A stretch of DNA of 57,350 bases from Bacteroidota bacterium (GTDB lineage: Bacteria > Bacteroidota > Bacteroidia > JABEUT01), in assembly GCA_013285655.1 (NCBI GenBank), contig JABDHI010000011.1, forward strand, positions 1 through 57,350, in the 5' to 3' direction. This document shows positions 24,868 to 34,281 of the stretch, one piece after another. Both the position numbers and the translations under genes were made by a program. Under the pieces are notes generated by a model that saw only the letters and a list, made by a program, of their open reading frames with translations, did not search any database and was not told the DNA's origin. Each line of letters starts with the position of its first letter. Position 1 is the first letter of the stretch.

Positions 24868-25611
24868 ATGAACCTTACATTAAAAGTCTGGAGACAAAAG
24901 AACGCAAATGACAAGGGTGGATTTGTGACCTATCCGGTAAAAGATATTTCATCTGATATGTCGTTTCTTGAAATGTTTGATGTGTTGAATGAACAGTTAA
25001 TAAACAAAGGAGAAGAACCTATTGCTTTTGACCATGACTGTCGCGAGGGAATTTGCGGTATGTGCAGTATGTATATAAATGGAAGGCCGCATGGCCCGTT
25101 AAAGGGCACTACTACTTGCCAATTGCATATGCGATATTTTAAAGATGGAGAGACTATTACGGTTGAACCTTGGAGAGCTAAAGCATTTCCTGTTATTAAA
25201 GACCTTGCGGTTGATCGTAGCTCATTCGACCGTATAATGAATTCCGGCGGGTTTATATCAGTAAATACGGGCAATGCTCCTGATGCAAATGGATTACCTA
25301 TTGGTAAAGATATAGCGGATGAAGCATTTGATGCTGCAACTTGTATAGGTTGTGGTGCTTGTGTTGCCGCTTGTAAAAATGGTTCTGCCATGCTTTTTGT
25401 ATCTGCAAAAGTATCGCAACTTAGTTTGTTGCCGCAAGGAGAACCTGAAAGCAAACAACGTGCGCTTAGCATGCTTCATACTATGGATGAAGAAGGATTT
25501 GGACATTGCACCAATACCAATGCATGTGAAGCCGAATGTCCTAAAAGCATTTCAGTGGCTAATATTGCTCGTTTGAATCGCGAGTATATTCTAGGCGCAC
25601 TGGAAAAATAA
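24868..25611 (+). CDS. sdhB: Succinate dehydrogenase/fumarate reductase iron-sulfur subunit
   Basis: Electron-transfer subunit of complex II. All three clusters can be placed in the 247 residues: 2Fe-2S with C58, C63, C66 and C84 ([10 protein letters not shown] ... TTC), 4Fe-4S/3Fe-4S ligands C159, C162, C165, C169 ([11 protein letters not shown]), and C214, C220, C224 ([12 protein letters not shown]). The spacing of the last cysteines and the long loop before C84 are of the Bacteroidota/epsilon-type fumarate reductase-like family. No sdhA or sdhC is adjacent: upstream is a lipoprotein plus terminator, downstream a converging ispF whose stop is 6 bases away. The usual order is sdhC-sdhA-sdhB. 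Confidence 0.93.
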   Translation: MNLTLKVWRQKNANDKGGFVTYPVKDISSDMSFLEMFDVLNEQLINKGEEPIAFDHDCREGICGMCSMYINGRPHGPLKGTTTCQLHMRYFKDGETITVEPWRAKAFPVIKDLAVDRSSFDRIMNSGGFISVNTGNAPDANGLPIGKDIADEAFDAATCIGCGACVAACKNGSAMLFVSAKVSQLSLLPQGEPESKQRALSMLHTMDEEGFGHCTNTNACEAECPKSISVANIARLNREYILGALEK

Positions 25612-25617
25612 GCTGAA

Positions 25618-26103
25618 CTATTTAAGTTTTTCAATTAATGCAACCGCGTGTGCATTAACGCCATACTGTTTTCCAACGTAGCCCATAGTTTCGTTAGTGG
25701 TGGCTTTTATGGAAATGCAATCTTTTTCAATACCAATTACTTTGGAAAGTATTTCTCGCATGGCAGGAACATGTGGAACTATTTTGGGGGCTTCAAGTAC
25801 AAGTGTTGCATCAATATTTCCAATTGAATATCCATGTTCTTTGAGCAACGAAACAACTTTGCCAAGTAATATTTTACTGTCAATATTTTTAAACTCAGCT
25901 GATGTGTTAGGGAAATGAACGCCAATATCACCTAAAGCCGCTGCGCCAAGCAAGGCATCACAAATAGCATGTATTAATACATCTGCATCAGAATGCCCAA
26001 CTGCACCGTGGGGGGAATTAGGAATTAATATGCCACCAAGGTAAAATGGCCTGCCTTTTTCAAGCTGGTGAACATCAAACCCATATCCAATTCTAAAGTT
26101 CAA
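25618..26103 (-). CDS. ispF: 2-C-methyl-D-erythritol 2,4-cyclodiphosphate synthase
   Basis: Fifth step of the non-mevalonate isoprenoid pathway, forming the cyclic diphosphate from CDP-ME-2-phosphate. At 161 residues it is full length. Zinc ligands are in GFDVHQL (D10, H12) and H45; the signature GHSDADVLIHAICDALLGAA (37 onward) and DIGVHFPNT are intact, as is the C-terminal TTNETMGYVGKQYG. It starts 9 bases after the porV stop on the same strand and is therefore likely read through from porV. Confidence 0.96.
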   Translation of the reverse strand: MNFRIGYGFDVHQLEKGRPFYLGGILIPNSPHGAVGHSDADVLIHAICDALLGAAALGDIGVHFPNTSAEFKNIDSKILLGKVVSLLKEHGYSIGNIDATLVLEAPKIVPHVPAMREILSKVIGIEKDCISIKATTNETMGYVGKQYGVNAHAVALIEKLK

Positions 26104-26112
26104 ACAGAGAGA

Positions 26113-27369
26113 TTAATCGGTATCAGCAGGTGCTTTATTACCTTTCGACTTACCAAAATTGAACCCTAATGATATCCGCAAAGTATTAGCCAGTGGATTT
26201 TGTTGGGTTATGGGTATTAGGTAAGCAGCATCGATATATAAAGTAGTTAAGCGGAAGCCTGCGCCCATTGTAAAATATTCCCTTCCTCCTTTGGTAGGAG
26301 CTTCGTAAAAGAAACCCAAGCGTGCCGCAAATTGATTATCGTAGGTATATTCCATACCACCGCTCCAGTTAATTTCCTTAAATTCTTCAGCTCCTCCACC
26401 AGGAGCATCGTAAAATGATTGGAATATCCCTTGTGCAGGGCCAACATTAGGATTTTGTCCTGCTGTTATAATCGGCTGGCCAGTGTTTGGATTTATTGAA
26501 TCGCCACCAGAACTATTATGGAGGTAATATGGTGGGGTAGGAACCAATAATTTGGTGATGTCAAGAATGAATGTTAACTTATTGTACTTGTCCAGCTCCA
26601 TTGCAAGAGATGGTCCAATTCGTAAATTAGTTGGAAGAAAATCTGTTTCACCGGAATTAGAATAGCTGATTTTTGGGCCAATATTTGAGATACAAATACC
26701 ACCTGCAACAATGCTCTTTTTGCCTCCAACTTCTACTTCATTACTTCTATAATAGGCCGATATATCTACCCCCATAGATTGTCCGGGATGGGTGTAAACA
26801 CCTTGTACGGCTGATGCTCCTGTTAGGTTAGAATAAATATACCGTGCTGCCATCCCTACAGAAAAACTCTCTGATAGCTGGCGAGCGTAGGAAACATCCC
26901 ATGCAAGTTCATTCGGGTTAAAGTTCCCAATAGTAACCCCGTTATTATCAGTAAACTCAATATTGCCTAAAGAAAAATAACGCAATGAAGAAGCAATAGC
27001 TTGGTTATTAGGCAACTTATAGTAGAACGTTATATAAGAAAGATTAATATCAGGTACTAATTGCCTGAGCCAAGGAGCATAAGAAATGGAAAAACCCATT
27101 TTATCAGAATCAGGGATAAAAGCAAGTTTCGAGGGATTCCAGTGAGTAGCATTTGCATCCGGGGCAGAGGCAACCCCTGCATCTCCCATGCCACCCGCGC
27201 GCGCATCGGGGCTAATGAGTAAAAATGGCACAGCGGTAGTAACAACGTTTACGTTATTAGCAAGATTCTGCCCTAATACATTCGCTTTACTTTGTGCAGA
27301 AGCTTCTTGATTAAGAACCAAAGCTGTTGCAAGAAGGAAGGCAATATTTTTTGTCTGTGATAATTTCAT
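26113..27369 (-). CDS. porV: Type IX secretion outer membrane protein PorV (LptO)
   Basis: FadL-like outer-membrane barrel of 418 residues that receives cargo from the T9SS translocon and passes it to PorU. Signal peptide to about residue 25 (EASAQ). The family N-terminus is clear: AVPFLLISPDARAGGMGDAG and ATHWNPSKLAF. Strand repeats such as FAARLGFFYEAPTKGGREYF and a C-terminal LRISLGFNFG complete the barrel; a lysine-rich periplasmic tail follows. It lies 88 bases after porU with its own promoter (27442-27471). The order porU-porV is the same as in Flavobacterium johnsoniae. Confidence 0.94.
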   Translation of the reverse strand: MKLSQTKNIAFLLATALVLNQEASAQSKANVLGQNLANNVNVVTTAVPFLLISPDARAGGMGDAGVASAPDANATHWNPSKLAFIPDSDKMGFSISYAPWLRQLVPDINLSYITFYYKLPNNQAIASSLRYFSLGNIEFTDNNGVTIGNFNPNELAWDVSYARQLSESFSVGMAARYIYSNLTGASAVQGVYTHPGQSMGVDISAYYRSNEVEVGGKKSIVAGGICISNIGPKISYSNSGETDFLPTNLRIGPSLAMELDKYNKLTFILDITKLLVPTPPYYLHNSSGGDSINPNTGQPIITAGQNPNVGPAQGIFQSFYDAPGGGAEEFKEINWSGGMEYTYDNQFAARLGFFYEAPTKGGREYFTMGAGFRLTTLYIDAAYLIPITQQNPLANTLRISLGFNFGKSKGNKAPADTD

Positions 27370-27441
27370 TTATAATCTTATAGAGAACATACTAACGTGT
27401 TAACCCTGTTATTAGTATATTCTAATAATAAAAAAGGATAG

Positions 27442-27471
27442 CAAAGATATAAATAGCTTATAAAATAACAA
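27442..27471 (-). promoter_or_regulatory. Promoter of porV(-ispF)
   Basis: On the minus strand: TTG (27471-27469), 19-base spacer, TATCTTTG (27449-27442), 73 bases before porV. The TTG lies inside the last codons of porU, so porV and ispF can be expressed apart from the 4-kb porU message. Confidence 0.6.
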
Positions 27472-30400
27472 GCTTCTGATAGCTTTCGGTAGTAGTGCCT
27501 TCAGTGGTACGTATTTTTACGTGATAAATATAAACCCCGTTAGCTATTTTATCTCCATAATCATCACGGCCATCCCAATCTATGGGTTGTGACCTGAAAC
27601 TATCTGTTTTAACAGTAGTAACAATATTTTTAACCAACTTACCTGAAACAGTAAAGACCTGTATTTGAACATCAAGCTGGTCGCAAACCTCATTGAGTTC
27701 AAAGAAGAACTGGGTATGCGTAGTAAAGGGGTTAGGATAGTTAAGTACATGTTGTAATTGCAGGCTTGCCTGAGGTTCTACCGTAAATTCGGTGCTTGAT
27801 TGCGATGTGTTATTGTATACGTTCCATACCCGTAAAGATAAAGTATGTGTACCGGTACCTAAGGATGAAAGCGGATAGGTAACCGTGCCACGTTGGTAGC
27901 TATTAAGTGCAGGCTGGTAATACTGATTAAGGTCGATAGTGTTTTGGGTATTATTATCTAATACAGCAGTTATATCATGTCCTATACTGCTACCCGATGT
28001 ATTAATGCCGTTACTATCGGTTATTATGGCAAATATCTGTGGGTTTTCGTTGGTCATTCCACCGTAAGCAAAATTACTGTCGTTCATAAACAGCCTTACC
28101 TGAGGCCCCTTACCATTATTAACCGCAATTGGAGAAGAACCGCCTACTACTATACTATCATAATTACCTGTAGCATCTGTCACTCCATTTTGGGCATAAT
28201 AACTCATTTTACCAAAACCATAATTGTACTGAATATCTTTAGGCACTACAAAGGTGAAAGAGAACTTTCCATTGGTTACAGATATACGGCCATTGAAAAT
28301 GGCATTTTTTTGAAGTGTAAATCCATAAACAGGGCTATTGTTTCCCCCCAAATTGTCAAGAGTAAATATTAATGTCGGCTTATCATAAATAGTAGGATAA
28401 AGTACACCATTAAACCCAGTTAAGGTATTACCCGAAGGATCGCCCACATAACCCGACACAGTAACTTTAGCCAGCGCTTTTAATGTGTCGTGTTTTGCAC
28501 TTACAGTAACCGAATTGATAGATGTTGTATAAACCGTGTTTTTAGGATAAGCCAGCCTTACTGCAGGATCACCTAATAAAGCGAACATCCTAGAATTTAC
28601 TATGGGCCCTGTTAAATTTTTAGCATCCATAAATAAATCTCCCAAGCGTGGCAATGAACCGTCAGGTAAAGGCGTATAAAGAACACTGTAAAAATTTTGA
28701 TTTAAGGTAAAGTTACCACCTGAATATACATCTCGCACAGTAGTCATAAGTGCAATATTTCCACCATTCGATGCTTTTACACAAAGCTCACCAGCAGATA
28801 TCTGTTCCGGGTCATCAAAGCGGGCGAACTCACAAGATGCAGTAAAAAAAAGAGACAACTTGTTTACGTTTGTCCAGGAATAAATATCATCGAATGTAAG
28901 CACCCTGGAAACAGCGAGGCCTAATTGACCTCCATGACCGGTATAGTTTATAATAAGTAAACCCTGGTTCATTTGATTGTCGATGGCTTTATTTACGTCC
29001 GGATAACGAGGGCCACCAGGTGTTTGTACCATTTGATAGGCATCAAGATAAATCTTATTGACGTTTAAATTAGGGAATGTTCTAACTACGGTTCTTGCTA
29101 AAGAATCTGCTTCAGTTAAGTGTGTGTCATCATCTCCATCATGTGCAATAAAGCAAATTGAATTTCTCCAATTACCCATATTGTATTGGGTTTGAGGATT
29201 GCAACATGAGGTTGAAGCTATCGCCGGTTCACCGGAATTAGTTTCATAACTAATAATCTTATTAACCATAGTTTGTGCTTCCGATACATTATCGGCCGGA
29301 AGCCTTCCTACTCCAATATTTAATGCATAGTTAGCCAGGTCAAGATTGCCAACCGGGGTACCCAAACTGCTATCCTGAAGAATAGCATAAAAGTCATCAG
29401 TCACATAGGATTCTGTAGGGTCGAACGAATTATCCGATTCATAAGTCACCACAAAATTTGAGTTGTTAGGCATTCTGTTCTTAGGGTCATATGAACCATC
29501 TCCAAAGAGTAAAAGATATTTTAAGCTATTACTATAATTAGTTTGTCTGCTATAAAACATACGGCAAAAATCACGTATGGCGACCGGGTCTTGTCTACCA
29601 GATGAAAATTCGTTATACACTTGTGTGGTAGTTACTACAGGTGCAACATTCATACTATCGTGTGTGCGATGAAATTGTGCTAACTGCAATGCCTGGCTAT
29701 AAAATTGAGGGTTTGCAATTATTATCAGGTCGGCTTGGGCAAATGCATGAAGGTTTTGATTAACGACTTGTCCAAAGTTTGTTGGTTTTAAATAACTGTT
29801 GCCTGTAAAAGCCATATATTGCTTAAGCGTATCGCTAGGCATGCTATAGGTATATATTCCAGGTTTTGTGTTTGTAAGTACTACCGAAGATACGTTTTGA
29901 GGGTTAGTTACATCCCAAACTTGCAAATTCGAAAAGGTAGAGATCTTAAAAGCAGAAACTTTGTTCTTGCCTATTGATTGGGCATCCCTGAACTCCATTT
30001 CATCACCAGTCATGCTAAGAGGTCTGCGTAAATTTACTTCAACATAATAAAGCCACCCTATAGCACCAGTAGTTATTTTGGAAACATTAACAGCAAATGA
30101 ATTAGCACCGACTGAAGGCATAAATGAAAAACAACCACTGCCCATTTGCGCATAAATATCATAATAAATGGTTGTGTTCACGGGAGGAGGAGTGATATTA
30201 ACCGAATTACCTCCACAACTTGCAGTATATAGACTATAAGGCCCACTGCTTTGGTCAAAGCGGGAAGCAATACTTGTATTAATATACACAGGAGAAGATG
30301 ATAGTATACTTGGGAAAGTAAAAGGAATATTATAAGATGTAGTAACATCAAAATAATCTCCGAACCACTGGTTGCCAGATTGAATAAGATTTAATTGGTC

Positions 30401-31471
30401 AGGCTCTACATAAGCATAGTCATCAAATGAAGTAACCGTATCTGTAACCAATGCAGTAGTATTTTCATTTGTGATGCGCTTACCCGGGCCCATATCAGCA
30501 TTTATAAAGTAATACGTAGTATCGGAATACAAATTAACAGTATGATGGAATTTAACACAAGAATCTTCTGCTGAGTAGGCCCATGTATGAGGGCTTTGTC
30601 CATAGAATAACACATAATCATTTTGGCCAAATGATGCATCGCCATTGCCTTGTACAAAAATCGCGTTTTCTGTAAGGTCATCCGCCCGCGGTACATTGTT
30701 CATAGTGGGTAACATAGCCCCGCCATTTCCATATATGCGAATGTTAGCCGGTACAAGCGATGACATATTGTATCCCAGATTCTTAAAAAATGTGTAATCC
30801 ATTTTGTATACACCATCAGCTGGTACGCCTATTTTATACCATTTACCATTACCAGGTTGTAATACTGAACTTGAAGCAAAATCTACTTTCTTTCTTTTTG
30901 CAGAAACCTCCGTGTTTTCTTGTATGTTTATTTTAAAAGAAACCAATTTCTCATATTGGCCTGTTGTCTGGTTTTTACGGAGCGGAAGAATAGATATTTG
31001 AGCGTAAGGCTCCATTCTGTCCTTTATAACATTGTATGAAATTTTTGCATCAGAACTTATAGCTTTGTTTTTGGCAATGGCAGAATTTTCCTCAGATGTA
31101 ACAGGTTCGTAAACTACATTACTTAATGTTACAGTTATCTTATTGGTGGAGGGGTTTAGTTTAATAAGCTTAAAATATTCGGGCAGGTATGCGAGCCCAG
31201 CATTGTAAGTTGCCCCTGTAAAGCTTATAAGAACTTTAGCGGGTGTATTATCTGACATGCTTTCACTATGTGGCTTCAACCAATGAAGGGTGATAAGTCC
31301 ATTATTGTTAACGGTCGCTATGGAAGCCGCCTGCTGCTTTATTGTATTTGGTTTGGTGGGCGAGGTGGCTTTTATAGTAGTTTCTTCAGGCTTAACTTTA
31401 ACCTGTGCAGTAATGTTAAATGAAAAGACAAAAGACAAAAAAATTAGTAAGGAATAATGGCGGTCTTTCAT
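27458..31471 (-). CDS. porU: Type IX secretion system sortase PorU
   Basis: Gingipain-type (C25) cell-surface sortase that removes the C-terminal sorting domain of cargo and attaches it to lipopolysaccharide. 1337 residues: signal peptide, N-terminal domain with the family motif GNGKWYKIGVPADGVYKMDY (about 212-231), C25 catalytic domain (about 590-980) with H846 in NYTGHGGQ and C880 in FTASCEFARFDD, Ig-like domains, and a C-terminal T9SS-type domain (about 1250-1337; LNYPNPFTTHTQFFF, DGRDDYGDKIANGVYIYHV) which PorU keeps. No promoter box is obvious before the start. It faces porP, with a 177-base shared gap. Confidence 0.95.
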   Translation of the reverse strand: MKDRHYSLLIFLSFVFSFNITAQVKVKPEETTIKATSPTKPNTIKQQAASIATVNNNGLITLHWLKPHSESMSDNTPAKVLISFTGATYNAGLAYLPEYFKLIKLNPSTNKITVTLSNVVYEPVTSEENSAIAKNKAISSDAKISYNVIKDRMEPYAQISILPLRKNQTTGQYEKLVSFKINIQENTEVSAKRKKVDFASSSVLQPGNGKWYKIGVPADGVYKMDYTFFKNLGYNMSSLVPANIRIYGNGGAMLPTMNNVPRADDLTENAIFVQGNGDASFGQNDYVLFYGQSPHTWAYSAEDSCVKFHHTVNLYSDTTYYFINADMGPGKRITNENTTALVTDTVTSFDDYAYVEPDQLNLIQSGNQWFGDYFDVTTSYNIPFTFPSILSSSPVYINTSIASRFDQSSGPYSLYTASCGGNSVNITPPPVNTTIYYDIYAQMGSGCFSFMPSVGANSFAVNVSKITTGAIGWLYYVEVNLRRPLSMTGDEMEFRDAQSIGKNKVSAFKISTFSNLQVWDVTNPQNVSSVVLTNTKPGIYTYSMPSDTLKQYMAFTGNSYLKPTNFGQVVNQNLHAFAQADLIIIANPQFYSQALQLAQFHRTHDSMNVAPVVTTTQVYNEFSSGRQDPVAIRDFCRMFYSRQTNYSNSLKYLLLFGDGSYDPKNRMPNNSNFVVTYESDNSFDPTESYVTDDFYAILQDSSLGTPVGNLDLANYALNIGVGRLPADNVSEAQTMVNKIISYETNSGEPAIASTSCCNPQTQYNMGNWRNSICFIAHDGDDDTHLTEADSLARTVVRTFPNLNVNKIYLDAYQMVQTPGGPRYPDVNKAIDNQMNQGLLIINYTGHGGQLGLAVSRVLTFDDIYSWTNVNKLSLFFTASCEFARFDDPEQISAGELCVKASNGGNIALMTTVRDVYSGGNFTLNQNFYSVLYTPLPDGSLPRLGDLFMDAKNLTGPIVNSRMFALLGDPAVRLAYPKNTVYTTSINSVTVSAKHDTLKALAKVTVSGYVGDPSGNTLTGFNGVLYPTIYDKPTLIFTLDNLGGNNSPVYGFTLQKNAIFNGRISVTNGKFSFTFVVPKDIQYNYGFGKMSYYAQNGVTDATGNYDSIVVGGSSPIAVNNGKGPQVRLFMNDSNFAYGGMTNENPQIFAIITDSNGINTSGSSIGHDITAVLDNNTQNTIDLNQYYQPALNSYQRGTVTYPLSSLGTGTHTLSLRVWNVYNNTSQSSTEFTVEPQASLQLQHVLNYPNPFTTHTQFFFELNEVCDQLDVQIQVFTVSGKLVKNIVTTVKTDSFRSQPIDWDGRDDYGDKIANGVYIYHVKIRTTEGTTTESYQKLVIL

Positions 31472-31618
31472 TAAAATTGAGTATAAATGCTCTGAAAAGA
31501 GTGTAAAGTTATGCTATTTGATTCTATAAACATGCGAAACATATAACTTTTAGGAAGTCATTTTATTATATGGCCCATAAAAATGCCCAATAGCGTAACA
31601 ATCGTATAAGTTTTTTCG

Positions 31619-31626
31619 TATATTTG
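31619..31626 (+). promoter_or_regulatory. -7 box (TATATTTG) for porP-gldJ
   Basis: TATATTTG matches TAnnTTTG. It ends 22 bases before the ATG at 31649, and only 7 before an in-frame ATG at 31634, which favours 31649 as the start. CGTATA is repeated at 31593 and 31617. Confidence 0.5.
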
Positions 31627-31648
31627 TATTCTAATGCAGCATACTGCC

Positions 31649-32620
31649 ATGAAGAAATTATACATTTTACTAATAGTAACAATGGCCCTGATAACAGGTA
31701 TATCAAGTAATGCCAACGCGCAGGATCCGCAGTTTACGCAGTTCTACGCTAACCCATTATACCTTAACCCTGCATTCGCCGGTAGTGCTAATTGCCCGCG
31801 TATATGCTTAAACTTTAGGGACGAATGGCCTAACATACCAGGTACTTTTGTTACCTATAGTGGTTCTTATGATCAACACGTAGATGCATTATCTGGAGGT
31901 ATCGGTATATTGGCTACTCAAGACGAAGCTGGTCAATCAACCCTTACAACTACCAATTTAAGTGCAATATATGCTTTTCAATTACCTGTAACCCGTACAT
32001 TTACCATAAGTGCAGGCTTCCAAGCTACTTACCACCAAAAGAGTGTTGATTGGAGCAAGCTTACTTTTGGCGATATGATTGATGCTACCCGCGGGTTCAT
32101 ATATCCAAGTAATGAAACTGCTACTCGTACCAGTGTGGGTGTACCTGATTTTTCAGCAGGATTGCTAGGTTATAGCAAAAACGTATTTTTTGGTTTTGCG
32201 GTTAATCACCTTACCCAACCTGATGAATCTTTCGTAACTGGTAATAGCCAATTGCCAATGAAATATACAATCCACGCAGGGGCTATGATACCGGTAAATG
32301 GGCATTCTATACAAGATGATCAAGTAGTTATATCACCAAATGTAATATTCCAAAAACAACAAGATTTCCAACAGTTGGACCTTGGTTTTTACGCCATGAA
32401 AGGCCCTATTGTTGGTGGATTATGGTATCGTAACCAAGACGCTATTATGTTATTGATTGGTTTCCAAACAAAAACTGTAAAAATGGGATATAGCTATGAT
32501 GTAACTATATCTAAACTTACTGAGCAAACAGCAGGTTCTCACGAACTTTCTCTAATATTTCAGTTCTCCTGTCATCCGCACAAGAGAGGCTTTAGGACAT
32601 TTAACTGCCCTTCTTTCTAA
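31649..32620 (+). CDS. PorP/SprF family type IX secretion membrane protein
   Basis: Outer-membrane barrel of 323 residues. Members bind the T9SS PorE/PorK ring or assist export of type B cargo such as SprB. The start is set at 31649: signal peptide MKKLYILLIVTMALITG up to SNANAQ, then the family N-terminus DPQFTQFYANPLYLNPAFAGS. Further motifs: NFRDEWPNIPGTFVTYSGSY, GIGILATQDEAGQ, and the C-terminal SHELSLIFQF followed by a cysteine-containing tail that is normal in the family. An upstream ATG at 31634 would add five residues. It is divergent from porU and 47 bases ahead of gldJ. Confidence 0.9.
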   Translation: MKKLYILLIVTMALITGISSNANAQDPQFTQFYANPLYLNPAFAGSANCPRICLNFRDEWPNIPGTFVTYSGSYDQHVDALSGGIGILATQDEAGQSTLTTTNLSAIYAFQLPVTRTFTISAGFQATYHQKSVDWSKLTFGDMIDATRGFIYPSNETATRTSVGVPDFSAGLLGYSKNVFFGFAVNHLTQPDESFVTGNSQLPMKYTIHAGAMIPVNGHSIQDDQVVISPNVIFQKQQDFQQLDLGFYAMKGPIVGGLWYRNQDAIMLLIGFQTKTVKMGYSYDVTISKLTEQTAGSHELSLIFQFSCHPHKRGFRTFNCPSF

Positions 32621-32667
32621 ATCATAAGATAGAGATATAAGTACTCAATAAAATATACAACTAAGCT

Positions 32668-34209
32668 ATGAACAGACACTTCAGATTTTTAGGTATTGCG
32701 GGAATAATGATCTTAGCATCATGCTCGCATGAAAGATCTACAGTTACAGGCTGGAATCTAAACGATTCTAAGAATGGAGGTTTTGAAGTACCACCTTACG
32801 AAGAGCAAGAAACAGGTCCTGGATTAGTATTTATTGAAGGAGGTACATTTACCATGGGCAGGTCGCAAGATGATGTAATGTACGAATGGAACAACGTTCC
32901 AAGGCGCGTTACTGTTTCTTCATTCTATATGGATGAAACTGAAGTCACCAACGTTAATTATAGGGAATATCTATACTGGACCAGCAGGGTATTTAACAGT
33001 AACTATCCACAGATATACGTAAAGGCGTTGCCGGATACATTAGTTTGGCGTAACAAACTTGCATACAATGAGCCTTATGTAAAGTATTATTTACGTCACC
33101 CAGCTTATAATGACTACCCGGTGGTAGGCGTTAACTGGTTACAAGCAACCGATTTTTGTAAATGGCGCACAGATAGGGTGAACGAGTTCATTCTTGTTCG
33201 TGAAGGTATTATTGACTGGAACCCAACCCCTTCAGATGCTGACTACTTTAACACCGACACATATTTAGCTGGTAAATGGACAGGACAGGTTAAGCAACCT
33301 TTGCCTGATCTTAACCCTTCTGGTAACGGTACACGTAACGTAAGAATGGAAGATGGTATATTCTTGCCTGACTATCGTTTACCTACCGAAGCTGAATGGG
33401 AATTTGCTGCGTATGGCTTGATTGGTAATACTACCTTAGAGTTGGTGTTCCAACGTCGTATCTATCCTTGGAATGGTCACGCGACTCGTAATCCTGATGA
33501 AAAATATCGTGGACAAGAACTTGGTAACTTTGTTAAAGGTGCTGGTGACTATATGGGTGTTGCAGGCGACTTAAATGACGCTGCTGACGTAACGGCACCT
33601 GTTTATTCATACTGGCCAAATGATTATGGACTTTACGGTATGGCGGGTAACGTGAGTGAATGGGTTATGGACGTATTCAGACCTCTAACTCCAGACGACG
33701 AATTTGAATTCAGGCCTTTCAGAGGTAACCAATATCAAACACAGGTTAAGGATCAGGATGGTATTGTTATCCAAGATTCTCTAAAGTATAACTTCAATGG
33801 TGTAGATAGCGATATTGTTAGCATACCGGGCCAAGTTAAATGGAGAGATGTTGACAAGAACCACAAAGAAGATAATTTAACTGAACGCAGGAACTATCAT
33901 GAATCAGATGAAAGGAGCTATAATGACGGTGACGTTGCTTCTAGTATCTATTACTCTGATGGTGAGTCTGCAAAAACAAATCACCCTAACGGTATTATGT
34001 ACCAAACAGGTACCACTACCCTCATCAGTGATGAAACACACGTTTATAAAGGTGGTTCTTGGAAAGACCGCGCATTCTGGATGAGCCCGGGTTCGCGGAG
34101 ATTCTTAGAAGAACACCAAGCAACTGACTATATTGGTTTCCGTTGTGCTATGACCAGAGTGGGAAGCCCAATTGGTTTAGGTGGTAAGAACGAAGGTGGA
34201 AAATACTAA
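32668..34209 (+). CDS. gldJ: Gliding motility/T9SS lipoprotein GldJ (SUMF1 fold)
   Basis: Outer-membrane lipoprotein with a formylglycine-generating-enzyme fold, needed for gliding and for stability of the T9SS in Flavobacterium. 513 residues: lipobox LASC (Cys19), then the SUMF1 domain with VFIEGGTFTMGRS (about 52), MDETEVTNVNYREYL, YRLPTEAEWEFAAYGLIGN (about 236), GLYGMAGNVSEWVMDVFRP (about 322) and YKGGSWKDRAFW plus FRCAM at the end. GldK has the same fold, but GldJ-type insertions (DDEFEFRPFRGNQY) and linkage to porU-porV (gldJ-porU-porV in F. johnsoniae) favour GldJ. It follows porP and ends in a terminator. Confidence 0.85.
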   Translation: MNRHFRFLGIAGIMILASCSHERSTVTGWNLNDSKNGGFEVPPYEEQETGPGLVFIEGGTFTMGRSQDDVMYEWNNVPRRVTVSSFYMDETEVTNVNYREYLYWTSRVFNSNYPQIYVKALPDTLVWRNKLAYNEPYVKYYLRHPAYNDYPVVGVNWLQATDFCKWRTDRVNEFILVREGIIDWNPTPSDADYFNTDTYLAGKWTGQVKQPLPDLNPSGNGTRNVRMEDGIFLPDYRLPTEAEWEFAAYGLIGNTTLELVFQRRIYPWNGHATRNPDEKYRGQELGNFVKGAGDYMGVAGDLNDAADVTAPVYSYWPNDYGLYGMAGNVSEWVMDVFRPLTPDDEFEFRPFRGNQYQTQVKDQDGIVIQDSLKYNFNGVDSDIVSIPGQVKWRDVDKNHKEDNLTERRNYHESDERSYNDGDVASSIYYSDGESAKTNHPNGIMYQTGTTTLISDETHVYKGGSWKDRAFWMSPGSRRFLEEHQATDYIGFRCAMTRVGSPIGLGGKNEGGKY

Positions 34210-34230
34210 ACAGAATAAACTATAACAAAG

Positions 34231-34260
34231 AAAACCTCTGATTCCATCAGGGGTTTTTTT
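34231..34260 (+). terminator. Rho-independent terminator after gldJ
   Basis: AAAACCTCTGA (34231-34241) pairs with TCAGGGGTTTT (34247-34257, one mismatch) around a 5-base loop, then T-run. Its last T is the first base of the next promoter box. Confidence 0.85.
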
Positions 34261-34267
34261 ATTTTTG
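34260..34267 (+). promoter_or_regulatory. -7 box (TATTTTTG) for the M20 gene
   Basis: TATTTTTG matches TAnnTTTG, ends 14 bases before the ATG at 34282, and overlaps the end of the gldJ terminator. Confidence 0.4.
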
Positions 34268-34281
34268 ATGGAGAAAAGGAT

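Noticed and set aside
32668-34209. SUMF1 lipoprotein as GldK/PorK
   Set aside because: PorK usually lies with porL, porM and porN, none of which follow; the porU-porV neighbourhood and insertions fit GldJ. The alternative is not fully excluded.
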